Source: JARRQJ01 sp037381915
Lineage (GTDB): Bacteria; Pseudomonadota; Gammaproteobacteria; DRLM01
Length of the DNA stretch: 64,000 nucleotides
Assembly: GCA_037381915.1 (NCBI GenBank)
Contig: JARRQJ010000001.1
Coordinates: 67,128-131,127 of the forward strand
Direction of reading: 5' to 3'
Shown one piece after another: positions 44,148 to 52,707 of this stretch. Numbering within the stretch: position 1 is the stretch's first letter; every line of letters begins with the position of its first letter. The position numbers and the translations under genes were made by a program. Under the pieces are notes generated by a model. The model did not search any database. It was not told the DNA's origin and worked only from the letters and a program-made list of their open reading frames with translations.

Positions 44148-44885
44148 ATGACCGCCATATTGCTATCAATCGCCACCTTTTTTTCGACATTGGGCGGCGG
44201 CTTGTTCGCGTTCAAGTTTCGCGACCGCTTGCATTTTATCCTCAGCTTCACTGCCGGTGTGTTGCTGGGGGTGGTGAGTTTCGACTTGCTGCCCGAGATC
44301 CACGGTTTGGCCCATGAGCGCGGCATGGACGTCACCGGCGCCATGATCGCCCTGGTGGTGGGATTTTTGTTGTTCCACAGCCTGGAAAAGTTCGTGCTGG
44401 TGCATCACGGTCACGAGGCCGACTATGCCAAGCACCACCACCCCAAGGTGGGGATATTGTCCGCCCTGGCCTTGATCGGCCATAGTTTCATGGACGGGGT
44501 CGGCATCGGTCTGGGGTTTCAGGTATCGCAGGCGGTGGGGATCGCGGTGGCCATCGCGGTCATCGCCCACGATTTCTGCGATGGGCTCAATACTGTCAGC
44601 CTGATGCTGTTGCATCGCAATACCCAGCGCCGTTCCTCGGTGATGCTGATATTGGACGCCCTGGCCCCTATATTCGGGGCGGCGTCGACCCTGCTGTTTA
44701 CCGTGCCCGATTCCTTTCTGATGCTCTATCTGGGATTCTTCGCCGGCTTTCTGCTGTATATCGCCGCATCCGACATTCTTCCCGAGGCGCATTCCCAGGC
44801 CCGTGCCTTGACCGCCGTTGGCCTGATCGGGATCACTTGCTTGGGCGCGGCCTTCATTTTCGTAGTCGTACGGGTGGCCGGTTAG
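44148..44885 (+). CDS. ZIP-family metal transporter
   Basis: A 245-residue membrane protein with about 7-8 helices. The metal-binding helices contain HSFMDGVGIG and HDFCDGLNT, variants of the ZIP HNFPEG motif. A His-rich loop (HHGHEADYAKHHHPK) lies between helices. ZIP proteins import zinc, iron or related divalent metals. It lies between the cupredoxin gene and the phosphoesterase gene. Confidence 0.88.
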   Translation: MTAILLSIATFFSTLGGGLFAFKFRDRLHFILSFTAGVLLGVVSFDLLPEIHGLAHERGMDVTGAMIALVVGFLLFHSLEKFVLVHHGHEADYAKHHHPKVGILSALALIGHSFMDGVGIGLGFQVSQAVGIAVAIAVIAHDFCDGLNTVSLMLLHRNTQRRSSVMLILDALAPIFGAASTLLFTVPDSFLMLYLGFFAGFLLYIAASDILPEAHSQARALTAVGLIGITCLGAAFIFVVVRVAG

Positions 44886-44908
44886 GTGTGGATGTGAAGG
44901 AGAGAGTT

Positions 44909-45970
44909 ATGAAGCGACTGGTGCAGCTTGTCCTGATTGTTGCGGCAGTCGGTGTCCGGGCCGGAGCGGCGGAAGCTGCCGACGCCGGGTCTTCGGGAGC
45001 AGACAACACCCTGGCATGGCCGTCCGGCCTGCCGGTCTATGACCATGTCGTCATTGTCGTCGAAGAGAATAAGGGGTATGAACAGATTATCGGCAACCCG
45101 GCCGCGCCTTACATCAACGGGGTGCTGAAGAAGGAGGGGGCCAATTTTATCCGTTCTTATGGGGAAGAACATTTCAGCGAGGGTAATTATTTTTGGCTGT
45201 TTTCGGGCGACAATCAAGGCGTCGGCTACAAGGATCGCATTCCCTCAGCTGCGAACCATCCCGGCTATCCCTTCACTGCAGCCAATCTCGGCCAGCAGTT
45301 GATCGCCAAAGGCAGATCCTTCAAGGGCTATGCCGAGAGTCTGCCGGCCATCGGCTTCGCCGGCGCCTATCACGGTCTGTATGCGCGCAAGCACGTGCCA
45401 TGGATCAGTTTCGCCAACGTCCCCAACGGCACCACGGCGGCGACATCCTCCAACCTGAGGTTTGCGGACTTTCCCCACGACCCCGCCGCTTTCGACACGC
45501 TGCCCACCGTGGCGTTCGTCATCCCCAATCAGGCCAATGATATGCACAATGGTCCCGGCGCCAGGAGCATTCCCCGGGGGGATGCCTGGCTGCAGCACTA
45601 CCTCGATCCTTATTATCAATGGGCGAAGCATCACAATAGCCTGCTGATCCTGACCTTCGACGAGAACGACGACAAGCGGGGCAATTTCGGCATGACCGAT
45701 CCGCGGGCCGACCCGCGGGTGTGCGTCGGCTCCGGCCGCGACCGCGAGTACTGCCTGGAACTGCAGAACCGCATCGTCACGATCTTCGCCGGCGCGCATA
45801 TCCGGCCCGGCGATTATGCCGAGGGCAAGGGCATCACTCACGTGACTATCCTGCGCACCCTCGAGGCCATGTACGGCCTGTCCAAGGCGGGGCGTCAACA
45901 GCCGCGGGCCACCGCCGCGGGCATCACCGATGATTATCTCATTACCGACGTTTTTAACGGTGCGCGATAG
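44909..45970 (+). CDS. Secreted phosphoesterase (acid phosphatase/phospholipase C-like)
   Basis: 353 residues from the ATG at 44909, which has a strong AAGGAGAG ribosome-binding site; the frame is open upstream into the ZIP gene. A signal peptide (about 1-23) is followed by the phosphoesterase family core: HVVIVVEENKGYEQIIG with metal-binding residues, VAFVIPNQANDMHNG, and LLILTFDENDD. Known relatives include AcpA and non-specific phospholipases C. The substrate is unknown. Confidence 0.87.
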   Translation: MKRLVQLVLIVAAVGVRAGAAEAADAGSSGADNTLAWPSGLPVYDHVVIVVEENKGYEQIIGNPAAPYINGVLKKEGANFIRSYGEEHFSEGNYFWLFSGDNQGVGYKDRIPSAANHPGYPFTAANLGQQLIAKGRSFKGYAESLPAIGFAGAYHGLYARKHVPWISFANVPNGTTAATSSNLRFADFPHDPAAFDTLPTVAFVIPNQANDMHNGPGARSIPRGDAWLQHYLDPYYQWAKHHNSLLILTFDENDDKRGNFGMTDPRADPRVCVGSGRDREYCLELQNRIVTIFAGAHIRPGDYAEGKGITHVTILRTLEAMYGLSKAGRQQPRATAAGITDDYLITDVFNGAR

Positions 45971-45984
45971 ATCCCGTTGCGGTT

Positions 45985-46875
45985 TCAACTCACGGCCAAG
46001 CGTCGCGATGGCAGCATGGCGATGCTCACCGCACTGATCACCAGCAGCCCCCCGACGGTCTGAGCTTCACTGGGCGCCGTTCCCAATAGTGCACCGATGG
46101 ACATGGCGAATACCGGTACCAGATTGAGGAACAGCGCGGTGCGAGCGGCGCCGAGATGGACGATACCCATATTCCAGAAAAGATAAGCCAACACCGTTCC
46201 GCCGACCGCCATGGTGACCAGCGAACCGCCCGCCTTGAAGCTGGGGACATGCACGATCTCGCCGCTGCCCAAGGCCACCACCAGCAACAGCAACATGCCC
46301 GCCGCCATCACCAGGGTGGTGTTGGTCACGGCCGAGCCGCTCGGCAGGTAGCGGCGCGTGAGGATATTGTAGAATGCCCAGGTCACGTCGGCGCCGATCA
46401 TCAACAGATCGCCCCGTGCCAGCTGCAGCTCCGCCAGGTGATGCAGATCACCGCCCGAGATCACCACCACGACGCCAACGAACGCCAGCGGCAGCGCGAG
46501 ACGTTGACGCCGAGTCGACGTCTCTCCCAACAGCAGCGCGGCCAGCACGGTCGTCAACAGCGGATTGGTGGCCATGATCAGGGCGCCGTTGGCCGCTGAG
46601 GTTGTTTGCAACGCAAAGAAGAACAGCAGATTGAAACCGCCGATGCCCACCGCGCCCAATAATGCGTACACCTTGGCATGGCGCCGCAGCGGTGCGATGA
46701 GTTCTTCGCCGCGCCAGATCGCCACGGCCAGCATCACCGCCGTGCCCAAGGCGAAGCGCAGTGCCGCCGCCCACAGCGGCGGGATGTCCGCCAGCACCGG
46801 GCCGGCGAGGACGAAGTTGGCACCCCAGAATAGGGTGGATAAGGCCACCAACGGGTAGACCAGCGCAGCGTTCAT
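45985..46875 (-). CDS. EamA-family (DMT) transporter
   Basis: A 296-residue membrane protein with about ten helices in two EamA repeats (residues about 8-140 and 155-288). Typical pieces are LFWGANFVLAGPVLADIPP and MATNPLLTTVLAALLLGE. The family exports amino acids, metabolites or drugs. It diverges from a LysR-type regulator with a 100-bp gap, so the LysR protein probably controls it. Confidence 0.9.
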   Translation of the reverse strand: MNAALVYPLVALSTLFWGANFVLAGPVLADIPPLWAAALRFALGTAVMLAVAIWRGEELIAPLRRHAKVYALLGAVGIGGFNLLFFFALQTTSAANGALIMATNPLLTTVLAALLLGETSTRRQRLALPLAFVGVVVVISGGDLHHLAELQLARGDLLMIGADVTWAFYNILTRRYLPSGSAVTNTTLVMAAGMLLLLVVALGSGEIVHVPSFKAGGSLVTMAVGGTVLAYLFWNMGIVHLGAARTALFLNLVPVFAMSIGALLGTAPSEAQTVGGLLVISAVSIAMLPSRRLAVS

Positions 46876-46919
46876 AGGGCTCCTTAGTTCAGTAATTCTT
46901 GCCAGAGACGCAGCTTAAT

Positions 46920-46937
46920 TGACATAACTGACTGTCA
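46920..46937. promoter_or_regulatory. Inverted repeat in the EamA/LysR divergent promoter region
   Basis: TGACA-N8-TGTCA (46920-46937) is a short perfect dyad midway between the two divergent genes. LysR-type regulators bind interrupted dyads in such regions, so it may be the operator. Confidence 0.4.
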
Positions 46938-46975
46938 CAAACTAGACTTTCTGAAAGCCTTGTTAAGGAAATCTA

Positions 46976-47878
46976 ATGTCTCGGCGCCTACCCTCCCTGA
47001 ATGCCCTGCGGGCCTTCGAGGCCGCCGCCCGCCATTTGTCCTTTGCCCGGGCTGCGGCGGAGTTGCACGTTACCCCTGCGGCGATCAGCCAGCAGATCAA
47101 ACAATTGGAAGACAGTCTGGGTGTCAGCTTGTTTCGTCGCGGCAGGGTCCTGGCGCTCAGCGAGGCGGCGGGTGTCGCCCTGTCAGCGATCAGCGAGGCC
47201 TTCGATCGTCTGGAGGCGGCGGCGTCCCACTTGCGCGCCGACCGGCGCGACGGGCCGCTGGTGGTGTCGGTGCCGCCGGCCTTTGCCGCACGCTGGCTGG
47301 TCCCGCGGCTGGACGATTTTCACAACCGTCATCCGGATATCGAATTGCGCCTGCTCGCCACCCGCCGTTTGGTGGAATTCGGAGTGGAAGACGTGGATGT
47401 GGCCCTGCGCTTCGGCGCCGGGCCGTATCCGGGTCTGTTTGCCGAACGTATCATGCCCGAGGTGATCGTGCCGGTGGCGGCCCCGGCGTTGGCCGCCGTC
47501 ATCAAACGTCCCGCGGACCTCCTGATGTGCACCTTATTGCACGACGACTCCCATGAATGGGATCCGGCCTTTCCCGACTGGGACACGTGGTTGGCGTCAT
47601 TGGCCGTGGAGAGCGACGCACCGCTGCGCATCCGTCACTACGGCGACATCAATTTGGTTATCCAGGCCGCCGTTACCGGACAGGGTGCCGCCTTGGCCTG
47701 GCATAGCCTGGTGGTAGACGAACTGCACGGTGGCCGCCTGGTGCGGTTGCTGGACAGCGCGTTTTCCACCGACCACGGTTATCATCTGGTGGCGCCGCTG
47801 AACCGCTTGCAGATCCCCAAGATCGCGGCCTTTCGCGAGTGGTTGTTGGGCCAAGCCAGCCGGCATCAATCCGCATGA
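46976..47878 (+). CDS. LysR-family transcriptional regulator (GcvA-like)
   Basis: 300 residues. The winged HTH covers about 5-65 (LNALRAFEAAARHLSFARAA, then AELHVTPAAISQQIKQLEDS). The substrate-binding domain covers about 92-295. Motifs such as FAARWLVPRL and DVDVALRFG are typical of the GcvA/AmpR branch. It is divergent from the EamA exporter. The effector is unknown. Confidence 0.93.
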   Translation: MSRRLPSLNALRAFEAAARHLSFARAAAELHVTPAAISQQIKQLEDSLGVSLFRRGRVLALSEAAGVALSAISEAFDRLEAAASHLRADRRDGPLVVSVPPAFAARWLVPRLDDFHNRHPDIELRLLATRRLVEFGVEDVDVALRFGAGPYPGLFAERIMPEVIVPVAAPALAAVIKRPADLLMCTLLHDDSHEWDPAFPDWDTWLASLAVESDAPLRIRHYGDINLVIQAAVTGQGAALAWHSLVVDELHGGRLVRLLDSAFSTDHGYHLVAPLNRLQIPKIAAFREWLLGQASRHQSA

Positions 47879-47928
47879 CCCGCGGCGGGTAAGATGCCGT
47901 ACGCCGTTGCCCCGGCGGCTGCCGCGAC

Positions 47929-50457
47929 TCATTGGATAAAGCCCACCTTGACATCCGCAGGAGACAACAGCTTGATGGGGACCGGCTTGGCCTTCCAGAT
48001 GGTGTCGCAATATTGGCGGATGGAACGGTCGGAGGAGAACTTGCCGGAGTGCGCCGTATTGAGTATGGACATGCGCGCCCAGTGCGCGGCATCGCCATAG
48101 GCCTGGCTCACCTGTCTTTGGCAATCCGCGTAGGATAGGAAGTCCGCCATGACCAGGTAAGGGTCCGCGCCGAGCAGTCCGTCGACGAGCGGACGAAACA
48201 GCTCCGTGTCCCCCCGCGAGAAAAAGCCGCCGCGCAGCAGTTCGATGACCTCGCGCAGCTCGGGATTGCCGTGATAATAGTCCATAGGCTGATAGCCGAG
48301 CGCTTTGAGATCGTAGACTTCCGGCGCGGTCAGGCCGAACAGGAAAAAGTTCTCTTTCCCGACCTCGTCCATGATTTCGATATTGGCGCCATCCAGGGTG
48401 CCGATGGTCAGCGCGCCGTTGAGGGCGAACTTCATGTTGCCGGTCCCCGACGCCTCCTTGCCGGCGGTGGAGATCTGTTCGGACAGGTCGGCGGCCGGGT
48501 AGACGTGCTGGCCATTGGTGACGTTGTAGTTGGGCAGGAACACCACCTTGATCATGTCGCGGATCAAGGGGTCGCGATTCACCACGTCACCCACCGCGGT
48601 AATGAGTTTGATGATCAGCTTGGCGATATGATAGCCGGGCGCCGCCTTGCCGCCGAAGATGAAGGTGCGCGGCTGAATGCTGAAATGGGGATCGGACTTG
48701 AGGCGGTGGTACAAGGCGATAACATGGAGAATGTTGAGATGCTGGCGCTTGTACTCGTGGATGCGTTTCACCTGGACGTCATACAGGGAATCGGGATCGA
48801 TGAGCGTCCCGGTCCGTTTGCGGACGAAGTCGGCGAAGTCCTGTTTGTTGGCGTGCTTGACGCCGCGCCACATGTCGCGGAACGCCCCGTCTTCCGCCAG
48901 CGGTTCCAGCCCATGCAGCTGTTCCAGATCCCGGATCCACTGTTCGCCGATCGCGGCGCTGATCAGCTCGGCGAGGCGGGGGTTGCTCAGTGCCATCCAG
49001 CGGCGCGGCGTGACGCCATTGGTGATATTGCAAAACTTCTCGGGCCACAGGGCATGAAAGTCCTGGAGTACGTCCTGTTGCAGCAATTGCGAATGCAGCT
49101 CCGCTACGCCGTTGACGGTATGGCTGCCGACGCAGGCCAGGTGGGCCATACGCACGTAACGCTCGCCGCTTTCATCAATCAGTGACAGGCGTGCGACCCG
49201 TTCTTCGTCGCCGAGAAAGCGTATGCGCACCTCGTCGAGGAAGCGCGCGTTGATTTCATAAATGATCTCCAGGTGGCGCGGCAGGACCCGGGCGAAGATC
49301 GCCAAGGGCCAGCGTTCCAGCGCCTCGGGGAGCAGGGTGTGATTGGTATAGGCGAAGGTGCGGCGGGTAATGTTCCACGCCGGCTCCCAATCCATTCCGT
49401 GCTCGTCCACCAGCATGCGCATCAGCTCGGCGATGGCGATAGCCGGATGGGTGTCGTTGAGTTGTACGGCGAATTTTTCGTGGAAGCGGCTGAGGGGGAT
49501 CTTTTGTACGCGGATGATGCGCAGCATGTCCTGCAATGAACAAGAGACGAAGAAGAACTGCTGCTCAAGCCGCAGTTCCTTGCCTTGCAGCGGTTCGTCG
49601 TTGGGATAAAGGACCTTGCTGAGATTCTCGGATACGATCTTCTTGTTGACCGCTCCGTAATAGTCGCCGCGGTTGAATGTGGAGAAATCAAAGGATTCCG
49701 GAGCCTCCGCGCACCACAGGCGCATGGTGTTGGCGGTATTGTTGCGGTAACCCAGGATCGGCGTGTCGTAAGGAACGCCGTTGACGATCTTGCCGGGCAC
49801 CCAGCGGCTGCGCCGATGCCCGTGTTCGTCGATAAAGCTTTCGGTGTGGCCGCCGAACTTCACTTCCACGGCCCATTCCGGGCGGGCGATCTCCCAAGGG
49901 TTGCCGAAGCGCAGCCATTTGTCGGTCTTTTCCACCTGCCAACCGTTGACGATGGATTGATCGAAGATGCCGAATTCGTAGCGGATGCCGTAACCCAGAG
50001 CGGGGATCTCCAGGCTCGCCAGGGAATCCAGATAACAGGCGGCGAGCCGGCCGAGGCCACCGTTGCCCAGGCCGGGTTCTTCTTCGGTATCCAGTAAATC
50101 GTCGAAATTGAAGCCGAGTTCGGCGACCACCCCCTTGACGGTGTCGTCGATGCCGAGATTGATGAGGTTATTGCCGAGATGGGGACCGACGAGAAACTCG
50201 GCGGATAAATAGCAGACCGTGCGCGAGCCCTGCTGGGTATAGGCGGTGGCGGTACTGATCCACCGCTGCAACATGCGGTCGCGTACCGTGTAGGCGAGAG
50301 CCAGGTAGTAATCCTTGCGCGTGGCCAGCGCCGGAAATTTGCCCATTACGTAAAAAAGATTGTCGAGGAAGGCGCGCTTGATGGCGCTGGCCGTCAACCC
50401 CGTACGATCCCCCTCGCCCCCCTCCCCGCTTGGGACTGCAAATAAGTGAGCTTCCAC
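47929..50457 (-). CDS. glgP: Glycogen/starch/maltodextrin phosphorylase
   Basis: About 842 residues from a GTG at 50457. Phosphorolysis of alpha-1,4-glucan yields glucose-1-phosphate. Signatures are AFLDNLFYVMGKFPA, EEEPGLGNGGLGRLAACYLD, and the PLP lysine region EASGTGNMKFALNGALTIG. The frame stays open to a GTG at 50640, but that extra N-terminus does not look like phosphorylase. A TTG a few codons inside is another candidate start. No other glg gene is nearby, so the gene is an orphan within the accessory block. Confidence 0.92.
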   Translation of the reverse strand: MEAHLFAVPSGEGGEGDRTGLTASAIKRAFLDNLFYVMGKFPALATRKDYYLALAYTVRDRMLQRWISTATAYTQQGSRTVCYLSAEFLVGPHLGNNLINLGIDDTVKGVVAELGFNFDDLLDTEEEPGLGNGGLGRLAACYLDSLASLEIPALGYGIRYEFGIFDQSIVNGWQVEKTDKWLRFGNPWEIARPEWAVEVKFGGHTESFIDEHGHRRSRWVPGKIVNGVPYDTPILGYRNNTANTMRLWCAEAPESFDFSTFNRGDYYGAVNKKIVSENLSKVLYPNDEPLQGKELRLEQQFFFVSCSLQDMLRIIRVQKIPLSRFHEKFAVQLNDTHPAIAIAELMRMLVDEHGMDWEPAWNITRRTFAYTNHTLLPEALERWPLAIFARVLPRHLEIIYEINARFLDEVRIRFLGDEERVARLSLIDESGERYVRMAHLACVGSHTVNGVAELHSQLLQQDVLQDFHALWPEKFCNITNGVTPRRWMALSNPRLAELISAAIGEQWIRDLEQLHGLEPLAEDGAFRDMWRGVKHANKQDFADFVRKRTGTLIDPDSLYDVQVKRIHEYKRQHLNILHVIALYHRLKSDPHFSIQPRTFIFGGKAAPGYHIAKLIIKLITAVGDVVNRDPLIRDMIKVVFLPNYNVTNGQHVYPAADLSEQISTAGKEASGTGNMKFALNGALTIGTLDGANIEIMDEVGKENFFLFGLTAPEVYDLKALGYQPMDYYHGNPELREVIELLRGGFFSRGDTELFRPLVDGLLGADPYLVMADFLSYADCQRQVSQAYGDAAHWARMSILNTAHSGKFSSDRSIRQYCDTIWKAKPVPIKLLSPADVKVGFIQ

Positions 50458-51123
50458 GTCGATATGCCTTGATACTTTGAAAGGTTTCTCCAAGCAGGGA
50501 GTGCAATATCTGTGCAAGACTGGGAGGGGGTGAGCGGTAGCGCCCAATTCTATGGCATACTTTTGATTTTCAGAGGAAAAATATCTATGTACGCGGGGAG
50601 TATGAGATTTGGGCAGGTGAGCTTGAAGGCGCGTACGCACCCTCGCGGCGCATTAATGCAGCATTTGCACGGATTTAGGACGTGATCACCAGGGTGAATC
50701 GGGCCGCGGGAGCGGTGACGTTCACCTGCCGTGCGTCACCGGCCCCCTTTCCTGCAACGCCCCGATGGATCGCCGTTAATGGCCGCCGCGTCCCCCAGCG
50801 TCGGGGCAAATACGTGGAATTGATTGAGCTTGGCGACGGTGCCGCGGCCGGGATCCCCTCTGTCTTTGCACTGACGCACTTAGGGGCGGAACGACGGTCA
50901 AATCGCACAGAAGCCGGGAAGGCCTTCCCCATTCCGCCTGCGCGGCCTGCAGGGACGGGCGTCCGAGGCGGACCGGCGTCGGGATCTTGGCAAACCGTAT
51001 CGAAACCGGCTAGGCTGGATGCCTTCCACGGTGCCGAATTGCGGACCGCGCGGGAACCTGAGCGCGGTGGTGGAGTTTGTGCACTTCAAGTGCGCCGAGG
51101 CGGTTGAAGCAATGGAGGAAGTC
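50458..51123. other. Divergent region between glgP and pmbA
   Basis: 666 bp. The glgP-proximal part (to about 50640) is AT richer and probably holds its promoter. The rest is GC rich. A plus-strand frame at 50682-51107 and a minus-strand frame at 50675-50932 are open but show no domain and no ribosome-binding site. The end holds GGAGGAAG, the pmbA ribosome-binding site. Confidence 0.5.
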
Positions 51124-52470
51124 ATGTCTACGGTAAAACAGGCGGCGTCTTACAGCGACGGTGATTTACAGCCCGTCGTCGCGTACATTCTGGAAGAGGC
51201 CAAACGCCAGGGCGCGAGCGCCGCGGAGGCGGGGGTGAACGCGGAGAGCGGTCTGTCGGTGACGGTGCGGCTCGGCGAGGTCGAGACCGTGGAGCATAAC
51301 CGTGACAAGGGTTTGGGGGTGACCGTGTATTTCGGTCAACGCAAGGGCTCGGCGAGTACCTCGGATTTTTCCCGGGATGCGATCCGCGAGACGGTGGGCG
51401 CCGCCTGCGCCATCGCCAAGTACACCGCCGCAGATCCGTGCGCCGGCCTGGCCGACGCCGAATTGATGGCCACGCAAATCCCCGAACTGGATCTGTACCA
51501 TCCCTGGGAGCCGGCGGCGGAACGCGCCATCGAACTGGCGGTGGAGTGCGAGGCGACGGCGCGGGCGGTGGACAAACGCATCACCAATTCCGAAGGGGCG
51601 ACGGTGTCCAGCCATGCCGGCAAGCGCGTCTACGGCAACAGCCACGGATTCATGGGCGCCTACCCCAGCTCGCGGCACAGCGTGAGCTGCGCGGTGATCG
51701 CAGACGACGGCCACGGCATGCAGCGCGATTATTGGTATACGGTGGCACGCGACAGCGACGATCTGGAAACCGTGCGCAGCGTTGGGCGCCGCGCAGGCGA
51801 ACGCACGGTCAAGCGCCTGGGCGGCCGGCGTTTGTCCACGCGCCAGGCGCCGGTGTTGTTCGTGGCGGAGGTGGCGGGCGGTCTGTTCGGCAATTTCGTG
51901 CGCGCGGTGCGCGGCGAAAGCCTCTACCGCAAGGCCTCGTTTCTCCTCGACCAGCTCGGTGAGACGATATTTCCCGAATTCATGCGCATTCACGAACAAC
52001 CCCATCTGAGGAAGGCCCTGGGCAGCGCGCCCTTCGACAGCGAAGGCGTGGCGACCCGGGCGCGTGACCTGATCTCGGCAGGCGTGTTGCAGGGCTATGT
52101 GCTGGACAGCTACGCGGGGCGCAAGCTGGGGATGCCGACCACCGGCAACGCCGGCGGCGTGCACAATCTGACCGTCGATCCCGGCCCCCTTGATTTCGCG
52201 GGTTTGCTGAAAGAAATGGACAGCGGCCTGCTGGTCACTGAAATGATGGGCATGGGGGTGAATATCGTTACCGGCGATTATTCGCGGGGCGCCGCCGGCT
52301 TCTGGGTGGAGAACGGCAGCATTCAATACCCGGTGGAGGAGATCACCATCGCCGGCAATCTCGGCGACATGTTCAAGGGCATCGTCGCGGTAGGCAACGA
52401 CGTCGACACCCGCGGGAATACCCGCACGGGTTCGGTCCTGATCGAACGTATGACCATCGCCGGGACCTGA
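51124..52470 (+). CDS. pmbA: PmbA/TldE, partner of the TldD protease
   Basis: A 448-residue protein of the U62 family. It pairs with TldD but lacks the HExxxH zinc motif. Recognisable parts are NRDKGLGVTVYFGQRKGSAS, the C-terminal MMGMGVNIVTGDYSRGAAGF, and GNDVDTRGNTRTGSVLI. The ATG at 51124 follows GGAGGAAG at good spacing; upstream in-frame starts to 51019 are less likely. E. coli PmbA is 450 aa. Confidence 0.95.
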   Translation: MSTVKQAASYSDGDLQPVVAYILEEAKRQGASAAEAGVNAESGLSVTVRLGEVETVEHNRDKGLGVTVYFGQRKGSASTSDFSRDAIRETVGAACAIAKYTAADPCAGLADAELMATQIPELDLYHPWEPAAERAIELAVECEATARAVDKRITNSEGATVSSHAGKRVYGNSHGFMGAYPSSRHSVSCAVIADDGHGMQRDYWYTVARDSDDLETVRSVGRRAGERTVKRLGGRRLSTRQAPVLFVAEVAGGLFGNFVRAVRGESLYRKASFLLDQLGETIFPEFMRIHEQPHLRKALGSAPFDSEGVATRARDLISAGVLQGYVLDSYAGRKLGMPTTGNAGGVHNLTVDPGPLDFAGLLKEMDSGLLVTEMMGMGVNIVTGDYSRGAAGFWVENGSIQYPVEEITIAGNLGDMFKGIVAVGNDVDTRGNTRTGSVLIERMTIAGT

Positions 52471-52500
52471 CGGACCGCGCGCGTTCCCGGGGGAAGGACG

Positions 52501-52707
52501 ATGAGCAGGGCCAAATGGACACTGAGCCTAATCTTGGTCGCCGTGGTGCTGCTCTTCGCCTTGCAGAACACCCAGGTAGTGGAGGTGCGCCTGCTGTTTT
52601 GGAAGCTCTCCATGTCGCGGGTATTGCTGATCTTCCTGCTTCTGGCCGTCGGGGCGATATTGGGCTGGGTGGCGAACAGTGCTTACCGGCGCCGCATGCA
52701 CCGTTAA
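52501..52707 (+). CDS. lapA: LapA-domain (DUF1049) small membrane protein
   Basis: A 68-residue protein with two membrane helices. The hallmark sequence FALQNTQVVEVRLLFW is followed by LLIFLLLAVGAILGW. LapA works with LapB/FtsH in regulating lipopolysaccharide synthesis in E. coli. lapB is not next to it here, and several paralogues of this domain exist. Its stop codon overlaps the stop of convergent corA. Confidence 0.82.
   Translation: MSRAKWTLSLILVAVVLLFALQNTQVVEVRLLFWKLSMSRVLLIFLLLAVGAILGWVANSAYRRRMHR

Noticed and set aside
50682..51107. 141-codon plus-strand frame upstream of pmbA
   Set aside because: Gly/Arg/Pro-rich translation without features; its end overlaps the pmbA leader region.
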